From Rhizobium sp. Root1334 (lineage in GTDB: Bacteria; Pseudomonadota; Alphaproteobacteria; Rhizobiales; Rhizobiaceae): a stretch of DNA of 64,000 nt. Position 1 is the stretch's first letter, and every line of letters begins with the position of its first letter. The stretch lies in assembly GCF_001426665.1 (NCBI RefSeq), contig NZ_LMEY01000030.1:725-64724 (forward strand), written 5' to 3'. Both the position numbers and the translations under genes were made by a program. Below are positions 34,432-43,430 of this stretch, piece by piece. The notes under the pieces were generated by a model. That model saw only the letters and a list, made by a program, of their open reading frames with translations, did no database searches and was not told the origin of the DNA.

Positions 34432-36035
34432 TGTTCGACCGCCCTTCCCTTGAGCGCGAACAGGCCGCGTGGCCGCCGCTGGATGAAAAGAATGATGAAG
34501 ATGAGAATGAGGATCTTGCCGAGCACCGCACCGGCATAGGGCTCCAGAAACTTGTTGGCGATGCCAAGTGTCAGCGCGCCCACCAGCGTCCCCCAGAGAT
34601 TGCCGACACCGCCGAAGACCACGACCATGAAACTGTCGATAATGTAGTTCTGGCCGAGATTGGGCGAGACATTGTCGATCTGGCTGAGCGCCACCCCCGC
34701 CATGCCGGCAATGCCGGATCCGAGCCCGAATGTGAGCGCATCGACCCAGGGGGTACGGATACCCATCGACGAAGCCATCCGCCGGTTCTGGGTGACCGCG
34801 CGCATCTGCAAGCCGAACTTGGAGCGTTTGAGCAGCAGCAGCAAGGCGACGAAGACACCCAGCGAAAAGACGATGATCCACATGCGATTGTAGGTGATCG
34901 CAAGCCCGCCGATCTCGAACGCACCCGACATCCAGCTTGGATTGTCGACCTGACGGTTGGTCGGGCCGAAGATGGTGCGGATCGCCTGCTGCAGGATCAG
35001 CGAGATGCCCCAGGTGGCCAGCAGCGTTTCGAGCGGACGGCCATAAAGCCAGCGGATGACGCTGCGTTCGATGCCGACGCCAACCAGGCCGGTGAAGAGA
35101 AAGGCCGCAGGAACCGCAAACGCCAGCGAAAAATCGGCCATTCCCGGCGCGACCGCAGCGATCGTCTGCTGCACCACGTAGGTCGTGTAGGCCCCGAGCA
35201 TGACCATCTCGCCATGGGCCATGTTGATAATGCCCATGACCCCGAAGGTGATGGCAAGGCCGATGGCCGCGAGAAGCAGGACGGAACCGAGCGACAGGCC
35301 ATACCAAACGTTTTGGGCGATATCCCAGACGGCAAGGCTTCGCTCGATCGCATTGACATGGGTCTGGATCACCGGCTTCAGGTCATCAGGCGCATTGGCC
35401 ATCGCTGCCGTCAGAATCGTCAGGGCGTCGCGGTTTCCGCGCGCGGCAATCGTGTCGATAGCGGCTTTCTTGTCTTCGGCTGTGGCGTCGGTCTTGAGCA
35501 GGATAACGGCACGCGCCGCTTCCATGGTCGATTTGATCTCGGCATCCTTTTCCTCAACCAGTGCCGAATTCAAAAGGGTCAGATTGTCCGGATTGGCGTC
35601 CTTGAGCAGGTCCTGCGCCGCCGCAAGGCGGGCGGAACGATCCGGACTCAGAAGCGTCAACTGGCTGAGCGCCGTGCCGATCGCCCCGCGCAGGCCATTG
35701 TTCAACCGGATTTTCGCAAGGTTTCCGGGAGCATCAGAGACCGCGGCCCCTGTCAGCACATCAAGATAGGTACCGTCGGCCGAACCTTCGAGATAGACCG
35801 CACCGCCGGTCTTCGGCGCATAAAGCTTGCCGTCGCTGAGGTTCTTCAGGATGTCACCGACCTTAGGATCACCCGATGCGGCCAACGCTTTGACGGCCTC
35901 GATCTTCTGCGGGAAAGCCGTAGCGCCCAGCGCATCGACCAGCGGCCGGATGTTCTCCTCAGCGCGCAGGCCCGTTGCCAGGCAGCTGATCAGCAGGCAG
36001 AGAGCAACAAGGAAGGTTTGGATGGCGCGATACAT
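34428..36035 (-). CDS. urtB: Urea ABC transporter permease UrtB
   Basis: 535 residues. It has a signal sequence (MYRAIQTFLVALCLLISCLATGLRA), then a soluble periplasmic region of about 210 residues with HEAT-like helical repeats (KVGDILKNLSDGKLYAP..., RLAAAQDLLKDANPDNLTLL), then a LivH-type membrane domain from about residue 235 (GITFGVMGIINMAHGEMVMLGAY). The long N-terminal extension is a normal feature of UrtB that LivH lacks. The start at 36035 follows an AAGAAGAG ribosome-binding site; the ATG 16 codons upstream does not. Confidence 0.92.
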   Translation of the reverse strand: MYRAIQTFLVALCLLISCLATGLRAEENIRPLVDALGATAFPQKIEAVKALAASGDPKVGDILKNLSDGKLYAPKTGGAVYLEGSADGTYLDVLTGAAVSDAPGNLAKIRLNNGLRGAIGTALSQLTLLSPDRSARLAAAQDLLKDANPDNLTLLNSALVEEKDAEIKSTMEAARAVILLKTDATAEDKKAAIDTIAARGNRDALTILTAAMANAPDDLKPVIQTHVNAIERSLAVWDIAQNVWYGLSLGSVLLLAAIGLAITFGVMGIINMAHGEMVMLGAYTTYVVQQTIAAVAPGMADFSLAFAVPAAFLFTGLVGVGIERSVIRWLYGRPLETLLATWGISLILQQAIRTIFGPTNRQVDNPSWMSGAFEIGGLAITYNRMWIIVFSLGVFVALLLLLKRSKFGLQMRAVTQNRRMASSMGIRTPWVDALTFGLGSGIAGMAGVALSQIDNVSPNLGQNYIIDSFMVVVFGGVGNLWGTLVGALTLGIANKFLEPYAGAVLGKILILIFIILFIQRRPRGLFALKGRAVEQ

Positions 36036-36354
36036 GAGCTCTTCTTGTTCCGTTGGCTCGGGCGCCGTGCATTGACGAAACACACGTTATGCCGGCGCTG
36101 TTGCTTAAGTTTTCCGCACTCCGCTCGCTCGACGAGCACATCGATGGGGACCGGCATCCAGGAGCCGCGTCCCAACTGAGCCAAGCAGAAAACATGCCAG
36201 ATGTCGGGATGCAGGTCCCTCCGCCCAGACAGGGTCTGGACGGAGGGTATTGGCATTTCAATCAAGACGTCATGAGAATGATTTCTGGGAAATGGCCGTC
36301 AGGCCGTTGCCGGAATATGCTGAGCTTGATGAAATCAGCGGGTAATCGTTGACA
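36036..36354 (-). promoter_or_regulatory. urtA-urtB intergenic region with a strong hairpin
   Basis: No gene is supported in these 319 bases. A large stem lies at 36217-36247: CCCTCCG and CGGAGGG, then a C-A mismatch, then CCAGAC/GTCTGG around a 3-base AGG loop. Binding-protein genes commonly have such a stem downstream to stabilise their message or limit read-through, so UrtA would be made in excess over UrtBCDE. There is no long T run on either strand. Confidence 0.6.
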
Positions 36355-37644
36355 TCAGGAGCCTTTGCCGCCGCACTTGCCCGTTGCAACGTTGAAGTTG
36401 CCGCAGGACATCGGCTTGCGCCAATCGGAGATCAGATCCTTCGAGTCCGGCAGGAAGTCCGACCATTCGTCGCCAACGACCTGTGGGGTCTGCTGGACGA
36501 TTTCGAACTGGCCGTCGGCCTGGATTTCACCGATCAGCACCGGCTTGGTGATGTGGTGGTTCGGCATCACGGTGGAGTAGCCGCCCGAAAGGTTCGGTAC
36601 GCTGGTGCCGATGATCGTGTCGAGAACGGCATCGGTTTCGGTGGTTCCAGCAGCCTCGACGGCCTTTACCCAGGCACTAAAGCCGATATAGGCGGCTTCC
36701 ATCGGATCGTTGGTGACGCGCTTGTCATTCTTGGTGAAGGCATGCCACTGCTTGATGAATTCAGCATTGGCAGGCGCATCGACGGACTGGAAGTAGTTCC
36801 ACGCGGCGAGGTGACCAACCAGCGGCTTGGTATCGAGACCGGCCAGCTCTTCTTCGCCGACGGAGAAGGCGACGACCGGGATATCGGTTGCCTTGATGCC
36901 CTTGTTGCCGAGCTCCTTGTAGAACGGCACGTTGGCATCGCCGTTGATGGTCGAAACGACGGCCGTCTTCTTGCCGGCCGAACCGAATTCCTTGATCTTC
37001 GTCACTTCCGTCTGCCAGTCGGAGAAGCCGAATGGCGTGTAGTTGATCATGATATCCTCTTTTGGGATACCCTTGGCGATCAGATAGGCTTCGAGGATCT
37101 TGTTGGTGGTGCGCGGATAGACGTAGTCGGTGCCTTCCAGCACGAAACGTTCGACACCCTCGGTGTTCATCAGATAGTCGACGGCCGGGATGGCCTGCTG
37201 GTTTGGAGCGGCACCGGTGTAGAAGATGTTGCGCGAGGATTCCTCACCCTCGTACTGGACCGGGTAGAACAGGATCGAATTCAGCTCTTCGAAAACCGGC
37301 AGGACCGATTTGCGCGACGACGACGTCCAGCAACCAAAGACAGCAGCGACCTTATCGACGGAAATCAGCTCGCGGGCTTTTTCAGCAAACAGCGGCCAGT
37401 CAGAGGCCGGATCGACAACGACGGCCTCGAGTTTCTTGCCGAGAAGGCCGCCCTTCTTGTTCTGCTCTTCGATGAGCATCAGCATGGCATCCTTGAGCGT
37501 CGTCTCGGAGATTGCCATGGTGCCGGAGAGCGAATGCAACACGCCGACCTTGATGGTGTCTTCAGCGGCATGAACGCTGGAAAATGCTGTTGTGGCGAGC
37601 GCGCCAGCCAGAAACGCGCCCAGAATCTGGGATTTGAATTTCAT
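36355..37644 (-). CDS. urtA: Urea ABC transporter substrate-binding protein UrtA
   Basis: 429 residues. The signal peptide is MKFKSQILGAFLAGALATTAFSSVHA. The mature protein starts DTIKVGVLHSLSGTMAISETTLKDAMLM and has VFGCWTSSSRKSVLPVFEE and YPVQYEGEESSRNIFYTGAAPNQQ, the standard UrtA blocks. The C-terminus carries two cysteines (MSCGNFNVATGKCGGKGS) that may form a disulfide. It is first in the urt-ure operon, divergent from the permease-kinase gene across a 313-base region. Confidence 0.95.
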   Translation of the reverse strand: MKFKSQILGAFLAGALATTAFSSVHAAEDTIKVGVLHSLSGTMAISETTLKDAMLMLIEEQNKKGGLLGKKLEAVVVDPASDWPLFAEKARELISVDKVAAVFGCWTSSSRKSVLPVFEELNSILFYPVQYEGEESSRNIFYTGAAPNQQAIPAVDYLMNTEGVERFVLEGTDYVYPRTTNKILEAYLIAKGIPKEDIMINYTPFGFSDWQTEVTKIKEFGSAGKKTAVVSTINGDANVPFYKELGNKGIKATDIPVVAFSVGEEELAGLDTKPLVGHLAAWNYFQSVDAPANAEFIKQWHAFTKNDKRVTNDPMEAAYIGFSAWVKAVEAAGTTETDAVLDTIIGTSVPNLSGGYSTVMPNHHITKPVLIGEIQADGQFEIVQQTPQVVGDEWSDFLPDSKDLISDWRKPMSCGNFNVATGKCGGKGS

Positions 37645-37957
37645 GATGTGAACCCCTCTCGTTCTTTTGACGACGGCGCTTGGGAGACCTTTGCCGTTCG
37701 TAGGGAAACTATCCGCCCGGGTTTCCGGATTCTGTATACGTCAATTAACGTAGTCGCCGGGGCGAAGTGTGCACTGCAATACAGCTGGGACGACATTCAC
37801 CGGACGCCCGTGGCAAGCGGTTCCGCGTTCGCCGTCCCTGCGGTGAAAACAAATCCCCATCCCCAAATCAATCGGCATCTCGCACTTGCAAAAAATCGTA
37901 GACCGGAGGACATTGCCCAATCATTGATCACATAAAGAACGGGAATATAAATTAGGC
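37645..37957. promoter_or_regulatory. Divergent promoter region urtA / sensor kinase, with palindrome TACGT-N6-ACGTA
   Basis: No gene is supported in these 313 bases. At 37737-37752 lies TACGTCAATTAACGTA, an inverted repeat with 5-bp arms, 92 bases ahead of the urtA start. TAC...GTA palindromes are the usual shape of LuxR/NarL-type response-regulator sites, and such a regulator (41340) is encoded in the divergent operon. No convincing sigma-54 site was found on either strand by eye. Confidence 0.5.
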
Positions 37958-40900
37958 ATGACCGCACGCCAGCGCATCATCCCGGTCCGCCGCGAATACA
38001 ATCGCTGGGTCGCCAACCAGACGCTGGAAGACTACGCGCTGCGGTTCACCGCCAAGAGCGCCCGGCAATTCTCCTCGCAGCGCATTTCGCAGACGGCGAT
38101 CGGGGCGATCTCGTTTCTGGCGCTGGAGGCGATCGGCGGCGCCATCACGCTGTCCTACGGCACCACCAATGCCATCATCGCCATTCTCGTCGCCAGCCTC
38201 GTCATGCTCGGCGTCGGCCTGCCGATCAGCCGCTATGCCATCCGCCACGGCGTCGATATCGACCTTTTGACGCGCGGCGCCAGCTTTGGTTATATCGGCT
38301 CGACGATCACGTCGCTGATCTACGCCTCGTTCACCTTCATGCTGTTTGCCATCGAAGCCTCGATCATGTCGGCGGCGCTGGAGCTGGCACTCGGCATCCC
38401 CGTCTGGATCGGCTATATCATCAGCGCCGTTATGGTCATCCCGCTGGTGACCCATGGTGTCCGGCTGATCAGCAAGTTTCAGCTTTTGACCCAGCCGTTC
38501 TGGATCATCCTCAATATCGCACCCTTTACCTTCATCGCGCTGGCCGACTGGAGCAAGTTCGACCTCTGGCTTGCCTTTCCCGGCACCAGCAAGCCATTCG
38601 GCGAACCCGGTACGCTCGCACCGTTCTCGCTGCTGGAATTTGGCGCAGCCTCCGCCGTTATCCTCGCCCTGATGGCGCAGATCGGCGAGCAGGTGGATTT
38701 CCTCCGCTTCCTGCCGCCGGAAGGCCAGCGCAAGCTGCATCACCGGCTTGCCGTATTCCTGGCCGGCGCCGGCTGGGTAATCGTCGGCGCGCCGAAGCTG
38801 CTGGCGGGTTCGTTCCTGGTCGTCCTCTGTCTCAGCGCCGGCGTTCCGGTCGAGGATGCCGCCGACCCCGCGCATATGTACCTGACAGCGTTCGGCTACA
38901 TGATCCCGTGGCACAATGCGGCGCTGTTGCTGATGGCCGCCTTCGTCGTCGTGTCGCAGCTGAAGATCAACGTCATGAACGCCTATGCAGGCTCGCTCGC
39001 CTGGTCGAATTTCTTCTCCCGCCTCACCCATAGCCATCCCGGCCGCGTCGTCTGGCTGATGTTCAATGTGGCCATCGCGCTGCTGTTGATGGAACTCGGC
39101 ATCTACAAGCTCTTGGAAGAAACGCTCGGCATCTTCTCGATCATCGCCATGGCCTGGCTATGCACGATCTCCGCCGATCTGTTCATCAACAAGCCGCTGG
39201 GGCTGGCACCACCCAACATCGAGTTCAAGCGCGCCCATCTCTACGATATCAACCCAGTCGGCACTGGTGCCATGACGGCATCGGCGCTGATCGCGTTGAC
39301 GGCGCATTTCGGCGTGTTTGGCGCCATGGCCGCGTCGCTTGCGCCCTATATCGCGCTGATCACCGCCTTCCTCGTCTCGCCCACCATCGCCTGGGTGACA
39401 AAGGGCAAATATTACCTGGCCCGCAAGCCGCGCCAGAGCTGGAAGACGCTATCGACCGTTACCTGTTCGATCTGCGAACACCCGTTCGAGCCGGAGGACA
39501 TGGCCTGGTGCCCTGCCTATTCCGCGCCGATCTGCTCGCTGTGCTGCTCGCTCGACAGCCGCTGCCACGACATGTGCAAACCGCATGCGCGCTTCAACGC
39601 GCAGACAGCGGTGGCGGCCAAGGCCTTGCTGCCGCAAAAGGTGATGGAAACGCTGTCCACCCGGCTCGGCCGATATGGCATCGCCGTCGTTCTGTCGGTT
39701 GCCGGTATCGGTATCATTCTGGCGATGATCGCCCATCAGACCGGCACGGCCTCGCCGGAGACAGCCTCGGTGATCAACCGCACCGTCGGCGTGGTCTTTT
39801 TCGTTTTTGCCGTGGTGACCGGGGTCGTCTGCTGGTTTTACGTGCTGGCGCATGACAGCCGCCTGGTGGCCGAGGAAGAATCCTCGCGCCAAAATACCCT
39901 GCTGCTCAAGGAAATCGCCGCCCACAAGAAGACCGACGCCGCCCTGCAATATGCCAAGGAGACGGCGGAGGCCGCCAACCGGGCCAAGAGCCGTTATGTG
40001 GTTGGCCTCAGCCATGAGCTGCGCACGCCGCTCAACGCCGTGCTCGGCTATGCCCAAATTCTCGAGCGCGACGAAACGATACCCGCCCCACGCCAGTCGG
40101 CGATCAAGGTCATCAAGCGCAGCGCCGATCATCTCTCCGGCCTCATCGACGGCCTGCTGGATATTTCCAAGATCGAGGCGGGGCGCCTGCAGGTCTATTC
40201 CAACGAGATCAATATCCAGGATTTCCTCGACCAGATCACCGATATGTTCCGCCCGCAAGCGCAGGCCAAAGGGCTGTTTTTCGAGCACGAACGCGCAAGC
40301 GCCCTGCCGCAATATGTCCGCACCGACGAGAAGCGCCTGCGCCAGATTCTCGTCAACCTGCTCTCCAATGCCATAAAATTTACCGATACCGGCACCATCC
40401 GTTTCGACGTCGCCTATCGCAGCCAGGTGGCGGCCTTCACGGTCTCCGACACCGGCCGCGGCATATCACAGGCCGACCTGCCGCGGATCTTCGAACCCTT
40501 CCAGCGCGGCGAGGCCGAGCATATCCGGCCGATGCCCGGCCTTGGCCTCGGCCTGACAATCACCCGGCTTTTGACCCAGACACTCGGCGGCGAGATCGTC
40601 GTCGATAGCGAGCGCGACAAGGGGTCGACCTTCCGGGTGCGGCTAATGCTGTCGGCGATCAATCGCCCGGCCGCCACCCTTCCCTCGGTCCGCAAGATCG
40701 CCGGCTACGCCGGACCACGCCGCACCATCGTCGTGGTCGATGACAACGAGGATCATCGCGACCTGATGCGCGAAGTGCTGATGCCGCTCGATTTCGTCGT
40801 GCTGACGGCTGCCGGTGGCATGGAATGCCTGACCTTGATCGAGGGGATCAAACCTGACCTTTTCCTCATCGACATCTCGATGCCCGGTATGAACGGCTGG

Positions 40901-41347
40901 CAATTGGTCACACGGCTGCGCGATCATGAACAAACGGCGCCGGTCATCATGGTGTCGGCCAATATCGGCGACGGCACGGCCGCCGACACCCATACGGGCC
41001 ACAACGATACGTTGGCCAAACCCTTCGATATCCGCCAGTTGCAGGACAAGCTGGCGGTGCATCTGACCCTAGAATGGATCTATCGCGACACGGTGCAACC
41101 GGCGTTCAAGGCCAAGCCCAAACGCACCATGACGAACCCCGGCGCTGCCCATGTCGAGGAACTGATCCGGCTCGGTGAAATCGGCTATGTCCGGGGTATC
41201 GAGGCCAAACTCGCCGATCTCGCCCGGCAGGAGGAAAACCAGCCGTTTACCGATGCGGTCAAGACCTATGTCCAAGCTTTCGACCTTGCCGGCTATGCCG
41301 ACTTCCTGCAGAACATCAACAAACAGGGGGGATCGGCCGGTGAATGA
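37958..41347 (+). CDS. Hybrid sensor kinase with NCS1-permease-like membrane domain
   Basis: 1129 residues. Residues 1-490 are a multi-helix membrane protein resembling cytosine/purine/allantoin (NCS1) permeases, with the loop RRGVDIDLLTRGASFGY-type block near 90-115 and about twelve helices. Residues 503-540 are Cys-rich (C503, 506, 518, 526, 529, 530, 536, 540), probably a zinc-binding linker. Two more helices (about 568-590 and 607-630) lead into a HisKA domain with phosphoacceptor H686 (SHELRTPLN), an ATPase domain (NLLSNAIKF, DTGRGIS, GLGLGLTI) and a receiver with D972. The last ~100 residues look Hpt-like or a spacer. It is divergent from urtA, so urea or a purine/pyrimidine-derived nitrogen source is the likely signal. 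The ribosome-binding site is weak. Confidence 0.85.
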   Translation: MTARQRIIPVRREYNRWVANQTLEDYALRFTAKSARQFSSQRISQTAIGAISFLALEAIGGAITLSYGTTNAIIAILVASLVMLGVGLPISRYAIRHGVDIDLLTRGASFGYIGSTITSLIYASFTFMLFAIEASIMSAALELALGIPVWIGYIISAVMVIPLVTHGVRLISKFQLLTQPFWIILNIAPFTFIALADWSKFDLWLAFPGTSKPFGEPGTLAPFSLLEFGAASAVILALMAQIGEQVDFLRFLPPEGQRKLHHRLAVFLAGAGWVIVGAPKLLAGSFLVVLCLSAGVPVEDAADPAHMYLTAFGYMIPWHNAALLLMAAFVVVSQLKINVMNAYAGSLAWSNFFSRLTHSHPGRVVWLMFNVAIALLLMELGIYKLLEETLGIFSIIAMAWLCTISADLFINKPLGLAPPNIEFKRAHLYDINPVGTGAMTASALIALTAHFGVFGAMAASLAPYIALITAFLVSPTIAWVTKGKYYLARKPRQSWKTLSTVTCSICEHPFEPEDMAWCPAYSAPICSLCCSLDSRCHDMCKPHARFNAQTAVAAKALLPQKVMETLSTRLGRYGIAVVLSVAGIGIILAMIAHQTGTASPETASVINRTVGVVFFVFAVVTGVVCWFYVLAHDSRLVAEEESSRQNTLLLKEIAAHKKTDAALQYAKETAEAANRAKSRYVVGLSHELRTPLNAVLGYAQILERDETIPAPRQSAIKVIKRSADHLSGLIDGLLDISKIEAGRLQVYSNEINIQDFLDQITDMFRPQAQAKGLFFEHERASALPQYVRTDEKRLRQILVNLLSNAIKFTDTGTIRFDVAYRSQVAAFTVSDTGRGISQADLPRIFEPFQRGEAEHIRPMPGLGLGLTITRLLTQTLGGEIVVDSERDKGSTFRVRLMLSAINRPAATLPSVRKIAGYAGPRRTIVVVDDNEDHRDLMREVLMPLDFVVLTAAGGMECLTLIEGIKPDLFLIDISMPGMNGWQLVTRLRDHEQTAPVIMVSANIGDGTAADTHTGHNDTLAKPFDIRQLQDKLAVHLTLEWIYRDTVQPAFKAKPKRTMTNPGAAHVEELIRLGEIGYVRGIEAKLADLARQEENQPFTDAVKTYVQAFDLAGYADFLQNINKQGGSAGE

Positions 41348-42263
41348 AGCAGTGCATCCGCGCGATATCGTGCTCATCGTCGACGATTCCCCGGAAACAC
41401 TGGGTTTTCTCACCGACGCACTGGAGCAATCCGGCTTCTCCGTGCTGATCGCCACCTCTGGAAATGCGGCCATCAATGTCGTCGACCGCATCACGCCGGA
41501 CGTCATCCTGATGGATGCCGTCATGCCCGGCATGAACGGCTTTGAAACCTGCCGGACACTGAAGACCAATCCGTCCGTGGCGCAGGTGCCAGTGATTTTC
41601 ATGACCGGGCTGACCGAAACCGAACACATCGTCCACGCACTCGAATCCGGCGGCGTCGATTACCTCTCCAAGCCGATCAATATCGACGAACTGCGCGCCC
41701 GTATCCGCGTTCATCTCGCCAATGCGCGCTCGGCACAAAGCGCCCGGGTGGCGCTGGACGCGGCAGGGCGGCATCTGCTTGCCGTGCGCAGCAATGGCAC
41801 CATCCAGTGGTCGACACCGCAGGCGACCCGCCTTGTCAATGCTGCAACAGGCCGCGACGACGGCCTGGATACGCTGGCGGTGCATATTTGCGGCTGGTTG
41901 CAGGAACGTGAAAAACACGGGGTATCCAAGGATGGCCCGCTGATGATCCATCAGAACGGACAGCCGGTATTGCAACTCGCCTATCTCGGAGCAATCGGCG
42001 GTGACGAATTCCTGTTCCGGCTGACCGGCGTCAGCCAAACCAGCGACGACGAAATCCTTCGACAGAATTTCTTACTGACGGTGCGCGAGGGGCAGGTCCT
42101 GCTCTGGATCGCCAAGGGCAAATCCAATCGCGATATCGGCGAGATTCTTGGCCTGAGCGCCCGCACCGTCAACAAGCATCTGGAACAGATCTATGTGAAG
42201 CTCGGCGTTGAAAATCGGGCGTCTGCGGCTGTGAAGGCCGCAAACGCGTTGCGCCAGGAATAG
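41340..42263 (+). CDS. LuxR-family response regulator, partner of the permease-kinase
   Basis: 307 residues from GTG 41340, preceded by AGGGGGGAT and overlapping the kinase stop by 8 bases, so the two are coupled. The receiver domain has D59 (VILMDAVMPGMNG) and K near KPINIDELRARI. A middle segment of about 90 residues (LLAVRSNGTIQWSTPQ...) is unlike most NarL/FixJ regulators and may be a small PAS-like module. The C-terminal LuxR helix-turn-helix is LTVREGQVLLWIAKGKSNRDIGEILGLSARTVNKHLEQIYVKLG. It probably controls the divergent urt-ure operon. Confidence 0.88.
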   Translation: MNEAVHPRDIVLIVDDSPETLGFLTDALEQSGFSVLIATSGNAAINVVDRITPDVILMDAVMPGMNGFETCRTLKTNPSVAQVPVIFMTGLTETEHIVHALESGGVDYLSKPINIDELRARIRVHLANARSAQSARVALDAAGRHLLAVRSNGTIQWSTPQATRLVNAATGRDDGLDTLAVHICGWLQEREKHGVSKDGPLMIHQNGQPVLQLAYLGAIGGDEFLFRLTGVSQTSDDEILRQNFLLTVREGQVLLWIAKGKSNRDIGEILGLSARTVNKHLEQIYVKLGVENRASAAVKAANALRQE

Positions 42264-42267
42264 TCGA

Positions 42268-43242
42268 TCAAGCAACCTTGTCGGGCGGCTCCCGGCCTTC
42301 GAAGAACGCGGTGATATTCTCCACCACTTTCATGCCCATGGCCGTGCGCGTTTCTTCGGTCGCACTGCCAAGATGCGGCAGGAGAACGACGTTCTCCAAC
42401 GCCCGTAGGCGCTCCGGAACATTCGGTTCCGCCTCGAAGACATCCAGCCCTGCGCCCCGAATCGTGCCGGTTTCCAGCGCCGTAACCAACGCAGTCTCAT
42501 CCACCACATCGCCGCGTGCCGTGTTGATCAGATAGGCGCCCGGCTTCATCACTGCCAGCCGCTGCGCATTGATCAAATAACGGTTTTCGCCGCCGCCCGG
42601 GCAGTGCAGCGACACAAAATCGGCAGCCGCCAACACGTCCTCCACGGTATCCAATTGCCGTGCGCCATAGCGTGCGGCTTCCACCGGATCGATCTTCGAT
42701 CTGTTGTAAAAAACCACGTCCATATCGAACCCGAAATGGCAGCGCTTGGCCATCGCCTTGCCGATCCGCCCGAAGCCGATGATGCCCAGCGTCTTTCCAG
42801 TTACCTTAGTCCCGATCATGTGCGTTGGCCGCCAGCCGGTCCATTGTCCGGCACGAACCTCCCGCTCACCTTCCCCCGCCCGGCGCGCCACCGAAAGCAG
42901 CAGCGACATGGCGATATCGGCCGTGCAATCGGTCAGTACCCCCGGCGTGTTGGTGACGGTTATCCCGTAATGTTCTGCCGCCGCGATAGCGATGTGATTG
43001 TAACCGACACCAAAATTCCCCAGGATTCGGGTGCGCAGATCGCCCTCTTCAAACAGCGACGCTGGCAGACGGTCGGACACCGTCGGCAACACGGCATCAA
43101 ACGATTGAAGCGCCTCGGCAAGAGCTTTGGCATCCATAGCAACATCCGAGGTGTTGAATGATGCGTCGAACCGTTCGGCAAGCACACGCTCGACGGCATC
43201 CGGCCAGCGCCGGGTCACAAGAATGCGTGGTTTTCCGTTCAT
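42268..43242 (-). CDS. D-isomer-specific 2-hydroxyacid dehydrogenase (glyoxylate/hydroxypyruvate reductase-like)
   Basis: 324 residues. NAD-binding motif GIIGFGRIGKAMAKRCHFGFDM (about residues 150-170), substrate-binding arginine in NTARGDVVDETAL, a glutamate in AGLDVFEAEP and the catalytic histidine in LLPHLGSATEETR form a complete active site. The GyaR/GhrB-type N-terminus (PRILVTRRWPDAVERVL) suggests glyoxylate or hydroxypyruvate as substrate. It ends 4 bases from the convergent regulator gene and lies upstream of nothing on its own strand for 188 bases, so it is probably monocistronic. Confidence 0.87.
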   Translation of the reverse strand: MNGKPRILVTRRWPDAVERVLAERFDASFNTSDVAMDAKALAEALQSFDAVLPTVSDRLPASLFEEGDLRTRILGNFGVGYNHIAIAAAEHYGITVTNTPGVLTDCTADIAMSLLLSVARRAGEGEREVRAGQWTGWRPTHMIGTKVTGKTLGIIGFGRIGKAMAKRCHFGFDMDVVFYNRSKIDPVEAARYGARQLDTVEDVLAAADFVSLHCPGGGENRYLINAQRLAVMKPGAYLINTARGDVVDETALVTALETGTIRGAGLDVFEAEPNVPERLRALENVVLLPHLGSATEETRTAMGMKVVENITAFFEGREPPDKVA

Positions 43243-43366
43243 GGTCTGCTCCGATTCAAAACTTCAAATCAGACATCTAACACAGGACGGCCCGCGATCC
43301 AGCCGCTGGTTTGTTGAAACAGACTTGCCAAAAACGGCAACCGGCGATGACGCATGCCGAATGCAA

Positions 43367-43391
43367 AAAGGCCCGGCAATGCCGAGCCTTT
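43367..43391 (-). terminator. Terminator after livJ
   Basis: On the minus strand AAAGGCTCGGC and GCCGGGCCTTT pair around ATT, extended by further T. It lies 40 bases after the livJ stop codon and isolates livJ from the dehydrogenase gene. Confidence 0.88.
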
Positions 43392-43430
43392 CGCAGTCCA
43401 GAAGGACTATCAGTGCTCACCTGAGAACGA

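Noticed and set aside
34431-36179. 582-codon plus-strand frame opposite urtB
   Set aside because: It is antisense to a well-conserved permease gene, has low-complexity Asp/Arg/Gln-rich content and no ribosome-binding site.
36349-37935. 528-codon plus-strand frame opposite urtA
   Set aside because: It is antisense to the conserved binding protein and extends into the promoter region without domain similarity.
37645-37957. Sigma-54 promoter for urtA or the kinase
   Set aside because: Candidate GG...GC pairs near 37680 have the wrong spacing and orientation, and nothing matched on the minus strand.
37952-39037. 361-codon minus-strand frame opposite the kinase N-terminus
   Set aside because: It is Asp/Gly/Arg/Gln-rich antisense of a membrane protein, a common artefact of hydrophobic coding sequence.
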